57,083 nt of DNA, taken from the NCBI GenBank assembly GCA_015478725.1, contig JADMIG010000017.1, forward strand, positions 1 through 57,083, read 5' to 3'. The notes below the pieces were generated by a model. That model was not told where the DNA came from. It did no database searches and worked only from the letters and a program-made list of their open reading frames with translations. Position 1 is the first letter of the stretch. Each line of letters begins with the position of its first letter. Made by a program: the position numbers and the translations under genes. Shown here piece by piece: positions 56,640 through 57,083 of this stretch. This DNA is from Chloroflexota bacterium (GTDB lineage Bacteria; Chloroflexota; Limnocylindria; Limnocylindrales; CSP1-4).

Positions 56640-57038
56640 TCAGGCCGTTGCGGCGACCGGCTCGACCGCGGGTGCGACGAGCTCGAACTCGAGGTGGATC
56701 TTGATCTCGTCACCGACGAGCCAGCCACCACTCTCGAGGGAGACGTTCCAGGTGAGGCCCCAGTCGTTGCGGTTGATCTTCGTGTCGGCGCTGACGGCGG
56801 TCAGTCGGCCGCCCTGCATGCCGGGCACGGTGCCGAGGAGCTCCGCGGCGAGGACGACCGGGTGGGTCTGGTCCTTGATCGTGAGGTTGCCGCTGATCTC
56901 GTAGTCGCGAGCGCTGATCTTCGCGATGCTCGTGCTCACAAAGAGCATCTCCGGATACCGCTCCGAATCGAGGAAGTCGGCGCTACGAAGATGGCCGTCG
57001 CGCCGCTCCTGATTCGTCGTGATGCTCGCGGTTGCGGA
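56640..57038 (-). pseudogene. YceI-family protein, N-terminally truncated
   Basis: The reading frame gives the C-terminal two-thirds of a YceI domain, a lipocalin-like beta-barrel that binds isoprenoids. ASITTNQERRDGHLRSADFL, then YPEMLFVS and VVLAAELLGTV and the final NDWGLTWN with EIKIHLEFELV are canonical. The N-terminal strands (about 70 residues, including HSxVxFxVRHM) are missing: the frame runs into a tandem repeat at 57039. The gene was most likely cut by an insertion element whose end lies at the window edge. If a real N-terminus exists to the right of the window, it would have to be separated by that element. Confidence 0.7.
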
Positions 57039-57080
57039 TTTCGCTCCAATCCGATCACCCGTTTCGCTCCAATCCGATCA
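57039..57080. repeat. Two direct copies of a 19-base repeat at the right edge (probable insertion-sequence end)
   Basis: TTTCGCTCCAATCCGATCA occurs at 57039-57057 and 57062-57080, separated by CCCG (period 23). Multiple short repeats at an element end are typical of IS21-type insertion sequences. It starts exactly where YceI homology stops. No transposase lies inside the window. Confidence 0.65.
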
Positions 57081-57083
57081 GTC

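Noticed and set aside
1-57083. CRISPR array, tRNA or rRNA genes
   Set aside because: I saw no regularly spaced repeat array, no tRNA-like cloverleaf with a T-loop, and no rRNA segment on either strand by eye; short tandem copies at 24.0 and 57.0 kb are only two units each.

Overview
This is a GC-rich (roughly two-thirds G+C by eye), densely packed bacterial window made almost entirely of catabolic operons: sugar and amino-acid ABC transporters, LacI/RpiR/DeoR regulators, enolase-superfamily acid-sugar dehydratases, short-chain dehydrogenases (SDR), CoA-transferases, MaoC hydratases and 2-oxo acid dehydrogenase subunits. A 2-methylfumaryl-CoA (mesaconyl-CoA) isomerase that resembles the Chloroflexus enzyme along its length, plus the overall content, suggests a Chloroflexota bacterium, probably heterotrophic and soil- or water-borne. 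This is an inference; there is no rRNA in the window to confirm it.

Layout. 1-2.1 kb is a mosaic: a fragment that looks like sigma-70 region 1.2, an intact Mth938-like gene, and a ureohydrolase whose N-terminus is replaced by a GatD-like amidotransferase fragment. 2.1-3.0 kb holds an alpha/beta hydrolase. 3.1-24.0 kb is locus A: a 15-gene minus-strand operon (sugar-type ABC transporter, SMP-30 lactonase, three-step redox/dehydration enzymes, CaiB/BaiF CoA-transferase, E1 alpha/beta, LacI, Mct), then MaoC-MR-SDR on the minus strand and a divergent plus-strand operon (lipoyl protein, E2 catalytic domain, CitE-like lyase, MaoC, SDR). Three promoters here share a TTGACA/AATCGTT/TACGKT layout, so locus A is probably one LacI regulon.

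24.4-37.4 kb is an amino-acid locus: RpiR regulator, homoserine-dehydrogenase-like protein and glutamate formimidoyltransferase on the minus strand; a polar amino-acid ABC transporter, ureohydrolase, PLP deaminase, aminotransferase, COG1228-type amidohydrolase and a two-subunit TPP decarboxylase on the plus strand; then a convergent aldehyde dehydrogenase. 37.4-38.6 kb is a gene graveyard with relics of a TIR-like nucleotide-binding protein and a UvrD-like helicase. 38.7-49.6 kb is locus B, which repeats the logic of locus A: LacI, E1 alpha/beta and a class III aminotransferase on one strand, and sugar ABC transporter, two MR-family dehydratases and an SDR on the other. 50.2-56.3 kb is an uncharacterised operon: APC permease, DeoR, ureohydrolase, BtpA/SgcQ, phosphoesterase, PfkB kinase. 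The right edge is a YceI gene cut by a tandem-repeat element that looks like an insertion-sequence end.

How it may work. In locus A an imported sugar or sugar acid would be oxidised (SDR), opened (SMP-30), dehydrated to a 2-keto-3-deoxy acid (MR family), then oxidatively decarboxylated to a CoA ester by E1 plus the split E2. The 3-hydroxyacyl-CoA formed would be a natural substrate type for the MaoC hydratases, Mct-type CoA movement and the CitE-type lyase. This CoA-ester route for sugar acids is an inference from gene content and is the most interesting hypothesis in the window.
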